From positions 1 to 64,000 of the forward strand of contig JBCBMY010000013.1 of NCBI GenBank assembly GCA_039822045.1: 64,000 nucleotides of DNA, in the 5' to 3' direction. This stretch comes from HLUCCA09 sp039822045 (GTDB lineage Bacteria; Pseudomonadota; Alphaproteobacteria; Rhodobacterales; Rhodobacteraceae). This document shows positions 41,934 to 50,857 of the stretch, in pieces. The stretch's first letter is position 1, and each line of letters starts with the position of its first letter. Position numbers and translations under genes: made by a program. The notes under the pieces are model-generated. The model was not told the DNA's origin. It worked only from the letters and a program-made list of their open reading frames with translations, and searched no databases.

Positions 41934-42937
41934 GCCGAGCCGACAGGACCACGACTGACGATGCCATGCCTGTCGCGCCCGGCGGCGGGCCGGCGCGTGC
42001 CGTGGTGCTGGTGACGGGGCCCTCCGGGGCCGGGCGATCCACGGCCATCCGCGCGCTCGAAGATCTCGGGTTCGAGACGATCGACAATCTGCCCCTCAGC
42101 CTGATCCCGCGCCTGCTCGATGGCCCCCCGCGCGAGGCGCGCCTGGCCCTCGGTGTCGACACGCGCACCCGCGATTTCTCCACCGCTGCGCTTCTGTCGC
42201 TGATCGACGGGGTCGGTACCGCCGACGGCGGCCCGGGCTTCGAAGTGCTCTATCTCGATTGCTCGCCCGAGGTTCTGTTGCGCCGGTTCTCCGAAACGCG
42301 CCGGCGCCATCCAATGGCCCCCGCCGAAGCGCCGCTGGCCGGGATCGAGCGCGAGTTCGATTTGCTGGGCCCGGTGCGCGCCCGCGCCGACATCCTGATC
42401 GACACGTCCGACCTGACGCTCCACGAGCTGCGCGCCGAGATCGCACGCTGGTATGGCGGCCCCGCAGTCAATCGGCTGGCCCTGTCCGTGCAGTCCTTTT
42501 CCTATAAGCGTGGGCTGCCCCGCGGGATGGACATGGTGTTTGACTGCCGGTTCCTGCGCAATCCCTACTGGGACGATGCCTTGCGCGACCTCGACGGGCG
42601 TGACCCGCGCATCGCGGCGTACATCGCTGAGGATGCCCGCTTTTCGCCGTTCTTCCAGAAGGTTACCGAACTGACGCAGCTCCTCCTGCCGGCCTATGTC
42701 GAAGAGGGGAAATCGCACCTCTCCATCGCGTTCGGCTGCACCGGGGGCAAGCACCGCTCCGTCGCCACGGCGGAAAAGCTCATGGCGACCTTGGCCGAGG
42801 CCGGCTGGCCCGGCTCGATCCGCCACCGCGAGCTTGAGCGCCGCGCGGGCGCCGCGCGCGACGTCGCCGGGGTCGACACGGTTGCCGGCGCGGGAGCGGG
42901 CTCGGGAACGGGCGCGGGCGCGGGAGCGCGCACGTGA
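41930..42937 (+). CDS. rapZ: RapZ/YvcJ-family nucleotide-binding protein
   Basis: This 335-residue protein has an N-terminal P-loop (LVTGPSGAGRSTAIRALEDL) followed by ETIDNLPLSLIPRLL. The C-terminal domain carries FDCRFLRNPYWDD and the signature IAFGCTGGKHRSVATAEKL. In Escherichia coli RapZ binds RNA and controls GlmS through small RNAs. In alphaproteobacteria its role within the hprK cluster is less clear. The last about 20 residues are a low-complexity Ala/Gly tail (VAGAGAGSGTGAGAG) not expected for the family. The start overlaps the hprK stop, and its stop overlaps the GTG of the EIIA gene. Confidence 0.94.
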   Translation: MSRADRTTTDDAMPVAPGGGPARAVVLVTGPSGAGRSTAIRALEDLGFETIDNLPLSLIPRLLDGPPREARLALGVDTRTRDFSTAALLSLIDGVGTADGGPGFEVLYLDCSPEVLLRRFSETRRRHPMAPAEAPLAGIEREFDLLGPVRARADILIDTSDLTLHELRAEIARWYGGPAVNRLALSVQSFSYKRGLPRGMDMVFDCRFLRNPYWDDALRDLDGRDPRIAAYIAEDARFSPFFQKVTELTQLLLPAYVEEGKSHLSIAFGCTGGKHRSVATAEKLMATLAEAGWPGSIRHRELERRAGAARDVAGVDTVAGAGAGSGTGAGAGART

Positions 42938-43335
42938 TCGGCATCGTGATCGTCGCCCATGGCGGGCTTGCACGCGAATACCTCGCGGCGGTCGAGCATG
43001 TCGTCGGCCGGCAGGAGCGGGTGATCACCATCTCCATCTCGCCCGACCACGACCGTGCCGCCAAGCAGGCCGAGATCTGTGACGCGGCCGATGCCGTCGA
43101 TGACGGCGACGGGGTGGTCGTGGTCACTGACATGTTCGGGGGCTCGCCGTCGAACCTGTCGCTGCGGGCCTGCGCGCCGCAAGACCGCAAGATCCTCTAT
43201 GGCGCCAATCTCCCCATGCTGATCAAACTGGCCAAATCGCGGGGATTGTCTGTGGAAGACGCCGTGGCTGGCGCCTTGCAGGCCGGGCGAAAATATATAA
43301 ACAGCTTCGACGGCGATATCGAACTGGCGAAGTAA
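42934..43335 (+). CDS. PTS EIIA component, mannose/fructose type
   Basis: This 133-residue cytoplasmic protein of the EIIA-Man fold starts MIGIVIVAHGGLAREYL, with the phosphorylatable His9. It also has VVVVTDMFGGSPSNLSLRA and ANLPMLIKLAKSR, both family hallmarks. It would accept phosphate from HPr. No EIIB or EIIC sugar permease is encoded nearby, so a regulatory rather than transport role is likely, as in other alphaproteobacteria with this cluster. The GTG start overlaps the rapZ stop (GTGA), indicating translational coupling. Confidence 0.93.
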   Translation: MIGIVIVAHGGLAREYLAAVEHVVGRQERVITISISPDHDRAAKQAEICDAADAVDDGDGVVVVTDMFGGSPSNLSLRACAPQDRKILYGANLPMLIKLAKSRGLSVEDAVAGALQAGRKYINSFDGDIELAK

Positions 43336-43382
43336 GCGCGGGCGGCAGGGGATGGCACGCCCAGCGAAGACGGGGGGGAGCG

Positions 43383-43661
43383 ATGGCGGCACCGATTGTG
43401 CGGGCGCTGGAAATCGTCAATGAGAAGGGGCTGCATGCCCGCGCCTCGGCGAAATTCGTCGAAACGGTCGAACGGTTCGATGCGGCGTGCGATGTCCGGC
43501 GCGATGGCCTTGACGCTGCAGGCGACAGCATCATGGGGCTTTTGATGTTGGCAGCCTCAAAAGGAAGCACTATTGAGGTCGAAACCCGCGGTGCGGATGC
43601 AGAGGCGCTTGCCGATGCGCTGCAAGCGCTGGTGGCAGACCGGTTCGGCGAGGATATGTAG
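43383..43661 (+). CDS. ptsH: Phosphocarrier protein HPr
   Basis: This 92-residue protein has the active-site motif NEKGLHARASAKF with His18, which receives phosphate from enzyme I. The regulatory Ser49 lies in GDSIMGLLMLAAS, the site used by HPr kinase. Both sites are intact, matching the hprK gene in the same cluster. Enzyme I (ptsI/ptsP) is not in the window. The ATG follows GGGGGGAGCG. It is the last gene of the cluster, and a hairpin overlaps its stop codon. Confidence 0.95.
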   Translation: MAAPIVRALEIVNEKGLHARASAKFVETVERFDAACDVRRDGLDAAGDSIMGLLMLAASKGSTIEVETRGADAEALADALQALVADRFGEDM

Positions 43662-43689
43662 CCCCGCCGCGCGTCTGACGCGCAGGGGC
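43661..43689 (+). terminator. Hairpin at the end of ptsH
   Basis: An outer 5-bp stem (43661-43665 with 43685-43689) encloses an inner 7-bp palindrome (43669-43675 with 43677-43683). It begins at the ptsH stop codon. There is no T-run, and it probably marks the end of the regulatory cluster transcript. Confidence 0.5.
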
Positions 43690-43730
43690 GACGAGAGACG
43701 GCACGACAACGGCACGGGAGGCCGGACGGT

Positions 43731-44648
43731 TTGGTCGAGCAGATTCAGCACAGGGGCGTGATCATGCACCGCGCGCCGGCCCAGGACCTTGTGGGTCAGG
43801 GCGACGGCTCGGCGCTGAAGGACAAGCCCTACGAGGCCAAGCGGCTGTCCTACGCCCACACCTTCACCAGTCCGGTGCAGGTCCGAACGATCCAGACAAT
43901 GGAATTTCTGACGGGCAAGATGCGCCTGCTGCGTCTGATCCGCCGGTTCGAAGCCATGGGCGTGCCCGATGGCCAGGACTTCTGGGCCCAGGCGCTCGGT
44001 GTCATGGGGATCGAACTCAAGACGCCCGCCGAGCAGATCGCCCACATCCCGGCCGACGGGCCCCTGGTCATTGTCGCCAACCACCCCCACGGCCTGGTCG
44101 ACGGCATGGTGCTGGCCGAACTCATCGGCCGGGTCCGGACCGACTATAAGATCCTCACGCGCAGCCTGCTGACGGGTGTCGCCGAGATCGAACCCTTCAT
44201 GATCCCCGTGCCCTTCGCCCACGAGCACGATGCGCTGCAGCAGAACCTCGAGATGCGCAAGCGCTCGATGGATCACCTGCGCGACGGCGGCTGCATCGTG
44301 CTGTTCCCGTCCGGCGTCGTCGCCACCTCCGACACGCTCTTCGGCGCCGCGATCGAGCGGGACTGGAACCCCTTCACGTCCAAGATGATCCAGCGGTCTG
44401 GTGCCCGGGTCGTCCCGATCTTCTTCCCCGGGCAGAATTCGCGCTGGTATCAGATGGCCAACCGGGTCTCGGCAACGCTGCGCCAGGGCCTTCTGCTCTA
44501 CGAGGTCGTCCACGCGCTCAACCGCCCGCAACGGCCCGTCGTGGGCAAGATGATCGACCGCGACGAAATCGACAGCTGGGCGGGCAACCCGCGCGGCTTC
44601 GTCAACTGGCTGCGCGATCTGACCCTCGGCCTCAAGACCGCCGTTTGA
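43731..44648 (+). CDS. Lysophospholipid acyltransferase family protein (PlsC-like)
   Basis: This 305-residue membrane-associated acyltransferase has the HX4D-type motif in VIVANHPHGLVDGMVLAEL. Further blocks are YKILTRSLL, the substrate-binding region CIVLFPSGVVATSD and RSGARVVPIFFPGQNSRWY. It would transfer an acyl group to a lysophospholipid or a related lipid such as lyso-ornithine lipid. The acceptor is not shown. A TTG at 43731 with GGGAGG nine bases upstream is the best supported start. An ATG at 43764 is the alternative, eleven residues shorter. It follows ptsH by about 70 bases. Confidence 0.87.
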   Translation: MVEQIQHRGVIMHRAPAQDLVGQGDGSALKDKPYEAKRLSYAHTFTSPVQVRTIQTMEFLTGKMRLLRLIRRFEAMGVPDGQDFWAQALGVMGIELKTPAEQIAHIPADGPLVIVANHPHGLVDGMVLAELIGRVRTDYKILTRSLLTGVAEIEPFMIPVPFAHEHDALQQNLEMRKRSMDHLRDGGCIVLFPSGVVATSDTLFGAAIERDWNPFTSKMIQRSGARVVPIFFPGQNSRWYQMANRVSATLRQGLLLYEVVHALNRPQRPVVGKMIDRDEIDSWAGNPRGFVNWLRDLTLGLKTAV

Positions 44649-44748
44649 CCGGGGCGCGCCGACGCGCCGAGGTTCGGTACCGCCGACGGCGGCACGCACC
44701 GTGCGCTCCGGTAACCCTCCATTAACCATGTAGGCGCCATGGTGGGGC

Positions 44749-45090
44749 ATGCGGCTTCTCTCTGCATTCTTCCTGCTGGTTGGTCTGGCCGCCTGCGATT
44801 CTCCACATCCCTTGTCGGAGTTCGCAGGCGTGCCGCCGACGCGGGTCGAGGTTGAGGGTTCGGTCTTCTCCGTCCGGGTCGCCGGAGCGCGCGCCCAGGC
44901 CGTCCGCACCAATTTCGATCTGCGGGCCGGCGGACGCTCCTTCGCCACCAAGGCCACGGTCGGCCCCGCGCGCGCGCCCCGGATCGTGGAGCGCGCCGCG
45001 GTCGCCATGGAAATCGCGTCAGGCTGCAGCGTCGTGGTGGGCAGCGTGGTCGGCGATGCGGCTCTGACCGAGGCGCGCCTGGCCTGCTGA
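44749..45090 (+). CDS. Small lipoprotein of unknown function
   Basis: This 113-residue protein has a lipoprotein signal (LLSAFFLLVGLAAC, Cys16) and a small mature domain that is Ala/Val/Arg-rich and beta-like (TRVEVEGSVFSVRVAG). It contains two further Cys residues, in EIASGCSVVVG and at the very C terminus. They could form a disulfide in the periplasm. I do not recognise the family. The upstream gap (44649-44748) contains two short GC palindromes near 44655 and 44684. smc follows on the same strand after 200 bases. Confidence 0.7.
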   Translation: MRLLSAFFLLVGLAACDSPHPLSEFAGVPPTRVEVEGSVFSVRVAGARAQAVRTNFDLRAGGRSFATKATVGPARAPRIVERAAVAMEIASGCSVVVGSVVGDAALTEARLAC

Positions 45091-45290
45091 GAGCAGGACC
45101 TTAACTCCGCCCCAACCCCGGTCCCGACCCAGACCCCGGCCGCCACGTCAGCGCAGAATATCTTGTGGATACATGCGCGCATGACCGCAAGCCCTGCCCA
45201 TCTCGCTTGACAGGCCGCCCCGCTAAGCCGCACCCTCCACCGTGCAAGACTCGCAAAGGGTCACAGGCAGACAAGAAACGGGCAGGGACA

Positions 45291-48200
45291 TTGCGCTTTA
45301 CACGGCTGCGCCTCAACGGGTTCAAAAGCTTTGTCGACCCCACCGATCTGCTGATCGCTGACGGGCTGACCGGGGTGGTCGGCCCCAACGGCTGCGGCAA
45401 GTCGAACCTTCTGGAAGGTTTGCGCTGGGTCATGGGCGAGAACCGTCCCACGGCCATGCGCGGCGGCGGCATGGAAGACGTGATCTTTGCCGGTGCCGCC
45501 AGCCGCCCGGCCCGCAACTTCGCCGAAGTCTCCCTTCATATCGACAATGGCGAACGGCTCGCCCCGGCCGGCTTCAACGATGCCGACCATCTCGAGATCG
45601 TTCGCCGCATCACGCGCGACGCCGGCTCGGCGTACAAGACCAACGGCAACGACGTGCGCGCGCGCGATGTCCAGATGCTGTTCGCCGATGCCTCCACCGG
45701 CGCCCATTCGCCCGCCCTCGTCCGGCAGGGCCAGATCGCGGAGCTGATCAACGCCAAGCCCCGGGCCCGTCGCCGGATCCTCGAAGAGGCCGCCGGCATC
45801 TCGGGCCTCTACCAGCGGCGCCACGAGGCCGAGCTCAAGCTCAACGCCGCCGAGCAGAATCTCACCCGCGTCGACGATGTGCTCGAAAGCCTGGCCCAGC
45901 AACTGGCAACACTTGCGCGACAAGCCCGCCAGGCCGCCCGCTACCGTCAGATCGGGTCTGAGCTTCGCCGCGCCGAGGGGCTCCTCCTCTATCTCCGCTG
46001 GGCCGAGGCGCGGGATGCGGCCACCGAGGCCGAAGCGTCTCTGCGCGCGTGCGTGCAGGCCGCCGCCGCCGCCGAACGGGGCGCGCGAGATGCCGCGCGC
46101 GTGCGCGAAGCGGCCGAGGACCGGCTCCCGGGTTTGCGCGAGGAAGAAGCCATCGCCGCGGCGGTCTTGCAGCGCCTGACGGTCGAGCGCGGCGCGCTCG
46201 ACGAAGAGGCCGCGCGCGCTGCGTCGGCGATCGAGACCTTGGAAAAGCGCGTGCGGCAGCTCGGCGCCGATATCGACCGCGAGACCGGCCTCAACCGTGA
46301 TGCCGGCGAAACGATCGACCGGCTCGAGCGCGAAGCGACCGATCTCTCGTCCAAGTCCGAAGGGCAGGAGGCCCGCGCCGCCGAGGCCGCCGAGGCCGCG
46401 CGGATCGCCGGCTCCAACCTCGCGGCGCGCGAGGCCGAGCACGGCCAGCTGACCGAGGACACCGCCCGCCTCGCCGCGCGCCATCAATCGGCCGAGCGGC
46501 TCGAGGCCGAAGCGGCGCGCGCACTGACCCGACACCAGAGCGAGCGCGAGACCGCCGAGACGGCCGCGCGGGAGGCGGACGCACTCCTCGCCACGTCCGC
46601 TCAGGCGCTCAAGGCCGCACGCGCCGATGAGCACACGGCGACAGGCGCGGCCGAAGCCGCCGAGGCCGCACTGGCCGACGCCGATGCCGCCCGGTCCGAG
46701 GCTGCGGGTCGCGAGGCCGAGGCGCGTGCGGCCCATTCCGCGGCCGAGGGCGAGGCGCAGGCGCTCCGCGCCGAAGTTGCCGCACTTAAGCGCCTTGTTG
46801 AGCGGGAAACCGGTACGGGCGGCCAGGTGCTCGACCTCGTCGGCGTAGATGCCGGCTACGAGCAGGCCATCGGCGCGGCCCTCGCCGATGACCTCCGCGC
46901 GCCCCTGGCCGAGGCCGGCGGTTCGGGCTGGGTCGCGCTGCCGCCCTACGATGCGCCTCAAGGTCTGCCCGAGGGCGCCACACCGCTTGCCGCCCATACC
47001 CGTGTGCCCGACGCCCTGTCGCGCCGCATCGGCGAGGTCGGGCTCGTCGACCCGGCCGAGGGGCCACGCCTCCAACCCCTCCTCAAGCCCGGCCAGCGGC
47101 TCGTCAGCCAAAGGGGCGACCTCTGGCGGTGGGATGGCTTCCATGCGGCCGCCGACGATGCCCCGTCCGCCGCCGCGCTGCGCCTGCAACAGCTCAACCG
47201 CCTTGTCGAACTGAAGCAGGACCTCGAAGAGGCCAACGCCAGGGCCGCCGGCGCCGCCGAGGCGCACAGGCTCCTGACCGAGCGGCTCAAAGACACGACC
47301 GAGGCCGACCGCGCCGCCCGCGACGCACGCCGCGAGGCCGACCGGTGCCTCACCGAGGCCAGCCGCGCCGTCAGCCGCGCCGAAAGCGCCGCCGGATCGG
47401 CCGAAACGCGGCGCGAGGCCGCCGAGATGGCCGTCGCCCGCCATGGCGCCGAGGCGCAGGCGGCCGACGAGCGCCTGTCGGAGGCGCGCACCGCCCGCGC
47501 CGCGTTGCCCGATCTCGCCGCCGCGCGCGGCGCTGCCGAGGCGGCGCACCGCGCCGTCGACGGCTCCCGCGCCGACATGATCGCCGCCCGCGCACGCGAG
47601 GAGGAGATCCGCCGCGTCGGCGAAGCCCGCCTGCGCCGCCTCAAAGAGGTGACCAAAGAGCTGGACAAATGGCGCGAACGGCTCGGTAACGCCGAGGCCC
47701 GCAGTGCCGATCTCGCCCGCCGTAAGGCCGCCGCCGAAGGGGAGCTTGCCACCGCTGAAGCCGCGCCGGCCGAGATTGCGGGGCGCCGCACCAAGCTCGA
47801 GGACGGGCTCGACACCGCCATGTCCCGCCGCAAGGCTGCCGCCGATGCCCTGGCCACGGGCGAGAGCGAGGCCCGCGAGGCCGAACGCGCCGCGCGCGAT
47901 GCCGAGCGGACCGCCGGCGACACCCGTGAGGCGCGGGCCGCCGCCGAGGCGCGGGCCGAGGCGGCGCGTGACAGCGCCACCGCGGCCGCCCACGTGATCC
48001 GCGAGGAGCTTGAGACGACCCCCGACGCGCTCCTCGACACACTGGGCGCGGATCCCGCGACCCTTCCCGCCGCCGGTGCCGTCGAGGCCGAGATCCTGCG
48101 CCTCCGCCGCGCGCGCGACGGGCTGGGCGCCGTGAACCTCCGCGCTGAAGAGGACGCGCGCGATGTGCAGGCCGAGCACGACCTTCTGACCCGCGAGAAG

Positions 48201-48743
48201 GCCGACCTCGAAGAGGCCATCCGCACCCTCCGCGCCGGCATCGCCAGCCTCAACCGCGAAGGCCGCGAGCGCCTCCTGACCGCCTTCGAGCAGGTCAACA
48301 CGAACTTCGGCATGCTCTTCACGCACCTTTTCGGCGGCGGCGAGGCCAAGCTCGTTCTGATCGAGAGCGACGACCCGCTGGAGGCCGGGCTCGAGATCCT
48401 CTGTCAGCCGCCGGGCAAGAAGCTCGCCGTGCTGTCGCTCCTGTCGGGCGGCGAGCAGACGCTCACGGCGCTCGCGCTGATCTTCGCGGTGTTCCTGGCC
48501 AATCCCGCCCCGATCTGCGTGCTGGATGAGGTCGACGCCCCGCTCGACGATGCCAACGTCGCCCGCTTCTGCGACCTGCTCGACGAGATGACGCGCCGCA
48601 CCGAAACCCGCTTCCTCATCATCACGCACCACGCCGTCACGATGAGCCGGATGGACCGTCTATTCGGCGTTACGATGCAGGAACAGGGCGTCAGTCAGCT
48701 CGTCAGCGTCGATCTGAAGAAGGCCGAGCAACTCGTGGCCTGA
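45291..48743 (+). CDS. smc: Chromosome segregation/condensation ATPase SMC
   Basis: This 1,150-residue condensin subunit has an N-terminal ATPase half starting LRFTRLRLNGFKSFVDPTDL, with Walker A GPNGCGKSN and the region RQGQIAELINAKPRARRRIL. A long Ala/Glu/Arg-rich coiled coil follows, then a hinge at about residues 500-640 (VGVDAGYEQAIGAALADDLR) and a second coiled coil. The C-terminal ATPase half has LLSGGEQTLTALALIFAVF and Walker B PICVLDEVDAPLDDANVARF. I chose a TTG start at 45291, preceded by GGGCAGGGACA, because family similarity begins right there. The extra 42 residues from 45165 are Pro/Lys-rich noise. The coiled coils are among the most Ala-rich, GC-rich stretches here and create long antisense open frames. 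Confidence 0.95.
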   Translation: MRFTRLRLNGFKSFVDPTDLLIADGLTGVVGPNGCGKSNLLEGLRWVMGENRPTAMRGGGMEDVIFAGAASRPARNFAEVSLHIDNGERLAPAGFNDADHLEIVRRITRDAGSAYKTNGNDVRARDVQMLFADASTGAHSPALVRQGQIAELINAKPRARRRILEEAAGISGLYQRRHEAELKLNAAEQNLTRVDDVLESLAQQLATLARQARQAARYRQIGSELRRAEGLLLYLRWAEARDAATEAEASLRACVQAAAAAERGARDAARVREAAEDRLPGLREEEAIAAAVLQRLTVERGALDEEAARAASAIETLEKRVRQLGADIDRETGLNRDAGETIDRLEREATDLSSKSEGQEARAAEAAEAARIAGSNLAAREAEHGQLTEDTARLAARHQSAERLEAEAARALTRHQSERETAETAAREADALLATSAQALKAARADEHTATGAAEAAEAALADADAARSEAAGREAEARAAHSAAEGEAQALRAEVAALKRLVERETGTGGQVLDLVGVDAGYEQAIGAALADDLRAPLAEAGGSGWVALPPYDAPQGLPEGATPLAAHTRVPDALSRRIGEVGLVDPAEGPRLQPLLKPGQRLVSQRGDLWRWDGFHAAADDAPSAAALRLQQLNRLVELKQDLEEANARAAGAAEAHRLLTERLKDTTEADRAARDARREADRCLTEASRAVSRAESAAGSAETRREAAEMAVARHGAEAQAADERLSEARTARAALPDLAAARGAAEAAHRAVDGSRADMIAARAREEEIRRVGEARLRRLKEVTKELDKWRERLGNAEARSADLARRKAAAEGELATAEAAPAEIAGRRTKLEDGLDTAMSRRKAAADALATGESEAREAERAARDAERTAGDTREARAAAEARAEAARDSATAAAHVIREELETTPDALLDTLGADPATLPAAGAVEAEILRLRRARDGLGAVNLRAEEDARDVQAEHDLLTREKADLEEAIRTLRAGIASLNREGRERLLTAFEQVNTNFGMLFTHLFGGGEAKLVLIESDDPLEAGLEILCQPPGKKLAVLSLLSGGEQTLTALALIFAVFLANPAPICVLDEVDAPLDDANVARFCDLLDEMTRRTETRFLIITHHAVTMSRMDRLFGVTMQEQGVSQLVSVDLKKAEQLVA

Positions 48744-48825
48744 CCCGCGCGCTGCGCAGATGCCACAGGCTCAACTCTTTGTCAGGCCGTTGCCCGGCAT
48801 CGGGCGGGCGCCTAGCGTTCGCTGC

Positions 48826-49194
48826 ATGCGTATCGCCCTCATCGCCCTCGCCACGTTTCTGCCCTGGCTCGCCCACGCACAAGGGGTGCGTGCAACCGAC
48901 GAGACCTTCACCGCCGCGGCGCTTGCCGATGAACTGGGCGGCAGCGCGCTCGAGTTCTTCGACGGAAGCCGCGCCGACTATGCCGCCGACACCGGCTACA
49001 CCTTCCGTTACCAGCCCGAAGGCCGGGTTTGGCGCGGGGCCTGGGCTACGAACGAGGACAGCGCCGTGTGCATCGCCTTCGACAATGGCTTCTCGCGCTG
49101 CGACACCATCGTGCGGGCCGGCGAGCGGCTGGTTCTGATCACCGAGGACGGCTTGCGCTTCCCGGTGCGGGTCGTCCATTCCCTCGCGCCGTAG
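48826..49194 (+). CDS. Small exported protein of unknown function
   Basis: This 122-residue protein has a signal peptide (RIALIALATFLPWLAHA, cut before QGVRA). The mature domain has about 100 residues. It contains ALEFFDGSRADYAADTGYTF and GRVWRGAWATNEDSAVCIAF and ends with VLITEDGLRFPVRVVHSL. Two Cys residues could pair in the periplasm. I do not recognise the family with certainty. Similar small proteins with a GTW/YR-like beta pattern are common in Rhodobacteraceae. It sits 82 bases after smc on the same strand. Confidence 0.65.
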   Translation: MRIALIALATFLPWLAHAQGVRATDETFTAAALADELGGSALEFFDGSRADYAADTGYTFRYQPEGRVWRGAWATNEDSAVCIAFDNGFSRCDTIVRAGERLVLITEDGLRFPVRVVHSLAP

Positions 49195-49280
49195 CCCTCA
49201 AACTCCGAGGGCGCTTGCGCCGATGCCAGGCTGGCGGTGGCCTCGGCCCGTGCCTATAGCTGTCCTCCGAAAGGGGCAGG

Positions 49281-50000
49281 ATGGCCAGCATCTCCAAATC
49301 CGTTCAGCGGCGGCTCGAGACGGCCGCAAGCTCGCCCGCCGGCCTCGCCGTGCCGGCGATGCTCCTCCGTGCCTACCTCCGCCACGTCTTCGCCCGCACC
49401 ACGTGGGAGCATGAGGGCCGCGACGCGCTCGGCCGCGTCGTGGCCGGCGGTCAGCCCGTCATCCTTGCAATGTGGCATGCACGCCTCCTCAGCGGCGCGG
49501 TGTTTTGGAATCGGGCCTGGGGCCGCTCGGTCAGTCTGACCTCCACCGCCTTTCCCGGCCGTCTCGGTGGCTATGCCATGGTGCCCTTCGGGATCGACAC
49601 CCAGCCTCTCCGCGACCGCAACCCCAGCCGCGCCGATCTGGTGACGCTGACGCGCGAGGTGCGGGCCGGCACCTCCCTCGTCATCCAGGCTGATGGCCCG
49701 CTCGGGCCCGCCCGGGACGCCAAACGCGTGCCGCTCGACTGGGCGCGTCTGACCGGCGTTCCAATCTGGCTCCTTGGCTTTTCGATGGAGCGCTATCGCC
49801 AGCTCGACACCTGGGATCGGATGCTCGTGCCAAAGGCCGGGGGCCGTGGGTGCCTGATCTATCGCCCCTGGGCGCACGAGGTGCCCAAGCGGGCCGATGA
49901 GGCAAAGATGTTGGCGCTGCGCGCCCAGCTGACCGCCGATCTCGACGCCGTGTCTGAAGAGGCGGACCGGCGCATGGGCCATGGCGGCCGGATCGATTGA
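49281..50000 (+). CDS. DUF374 lysophospholipid acyltransferase-like protein
   Basis: This 239-residue protein has the DUF374 hallmarks: VILAMWHARLLSGAVF with the HxxxL/D-type active-site region, then ARDAKRVPLDWARLTGVPIW, and GTSLVIQADGPLGPAR, which matches the family TPDGPxGP motif. It is related to the lipid acyltransferases that act near Kdo-lipid A synthesis. The exact acceptor is unknown. The ATG follows GGGGCAGG. Its last 20 bases overlap the first codons of the phosphotransferase gene. Confidence 0.85.
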   Translation: MASISKSVQRRLETAASSPAGLAVPAMLLRAYLRHVFARTTWEHEGRDALGRVVAGGQPVILAMWHARLLSGAVFWNRAWGRSVSLTSTAFPGRLGGYAMVPFGIDTQPLRDRNPSRADLVTLTREVRAGTSLVIQADGPLGPARDAKRVPLDWARLTGVPIWLLGFSMERYRQLDTWDRMLVPKAGGRGCLIYRPWAHEVPKRADEAKMLALRAQLTADLDAVSEEADRRMGHGGRID

Positions 50001-50850
50001 TCCGCGCGGCCCCGTGAACCGTGAGGGTCTGCGCCGGCTGGGCTTCGAGCTTGGAGACTGTCTCGGCGGGCGGTCACACGGCGCATGGCGCGCCACATCA
50101 CGCAATGGCACACCTGTGGTGCTCAAGTGGGATGCCGACCCAGCGATTGAGCGCCGCCACTCCGCGCTCCACCCGTCACTCAGGGCCTTGCGCGCACGCG
50201 GGGTGCCGGTGCCCGATTACCTGTATGTCGGGGCGTTTGACGGTGGCACGCTCACCGCGCAGACCGTTCTGCCCGGGCGCTCGGAGGACACCCACCCGCC
50301 CGCTGCGATCGCCGGCATCGTGGCGTCCATTGACGCTGCCCACGGGCTCCCCGCGCCACCCCCGCGTGCGGCGGCGCAGGGCTGGGGTGCCCTCGTCGCC
50401 CGAACCCTGACGCACGGACAGCCAGACTGGGCGCCCCATGAGCCGCTCCGCACCTGGGGGCCGCGGAGTGCCGCCATGTTGGACCGGGCCCGCGCTGCCG
50501 GCGCTGGCGCGGAGCCGGGCCGGTATCCCGAGAACGGGCTCGTCCATCTCGACCTGCATACCGACAACATCCTCATCGAGAACGGGCACCTCAGCGGGAT
50601 CATCGACTGGGACGGGGCCTGCCGCGGCGACCCGCACTATGATTTGGTCCAGTACGCGTTCGATCTCGACGGGCACGGACAACCGGTCTGGGAGCTTGTC
50701 GAGGCAGCACATATCGCCCCGCCGGTCCTGCGTGCCTACCTCGCGGTGCTCGCGATCAAGTGCACATCCTCTGCGATCTGCACCGACCCGGCCGACGTTG
50801 CGCGCCAGTTGGATCGGGCAGAGCGGGTGTTCGACCGGTTCGGGCTATAG
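49981..50850 (+). CDS. Aminoglycoside/choline-kinase-like phosphotransferase
   Basis: This cytoplasmic protein of up to 289 residues has the APH kinase-like fold. The catalytic loop is VHLDLHTDNILIENG (HxDxxxxN) and the metal site is IIDWDGACRGDPHYDLVQYA. The N-terminal half provides GGRSHGAWRATSRNG and a Lys in VVLKWD, resembling the nucleotide-binding region. The substrate is unknown. Members of this broad family phosphorylate antibiotics, choline, homoserine or sugars. The ATG at 49981 lies inside the preceding gene. A GTG at 50014 just after its stop is an equally plausible start. Confidence 0.82.
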   Translation: MAAGSIDPRGPVNREGLRRLGFELGDCLGGRSHGAWRATSRNGTPVVLKWDADPAIERRHSALHPSLRALRARGVPVPDYLYVGAFDGGTLTAQTVLPGRSEDTHPPAAIAGIVASIDAAHGLPAPPPRAAAQGWGALVARTLTHGQPDWAPHEPLRTWGPRSAAMLDRARAAGAGAEPGRYPENGLVHLDLHTDNILIENGHLSGIIDWDGACRGDPHYDLVQYAFDLDGHGQPVWELVEAAHIAPPVLRAYLAVLAIKCTSSAICTDPADVARQLDRAERVFDRFGL

Positions 50851-50857
50851 CGCAGCG

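Noticed and set aside
45261..48632. A 1,123-codon open frame on the minus strand opposite smc
   Set aside because: It is an artefact of the Ala/Glu/Arg-rich, GC-rich coiled-coil codons. The product is Gly/Leu/Arg-rich without domains, and the plus strand encodes a complete SMC.
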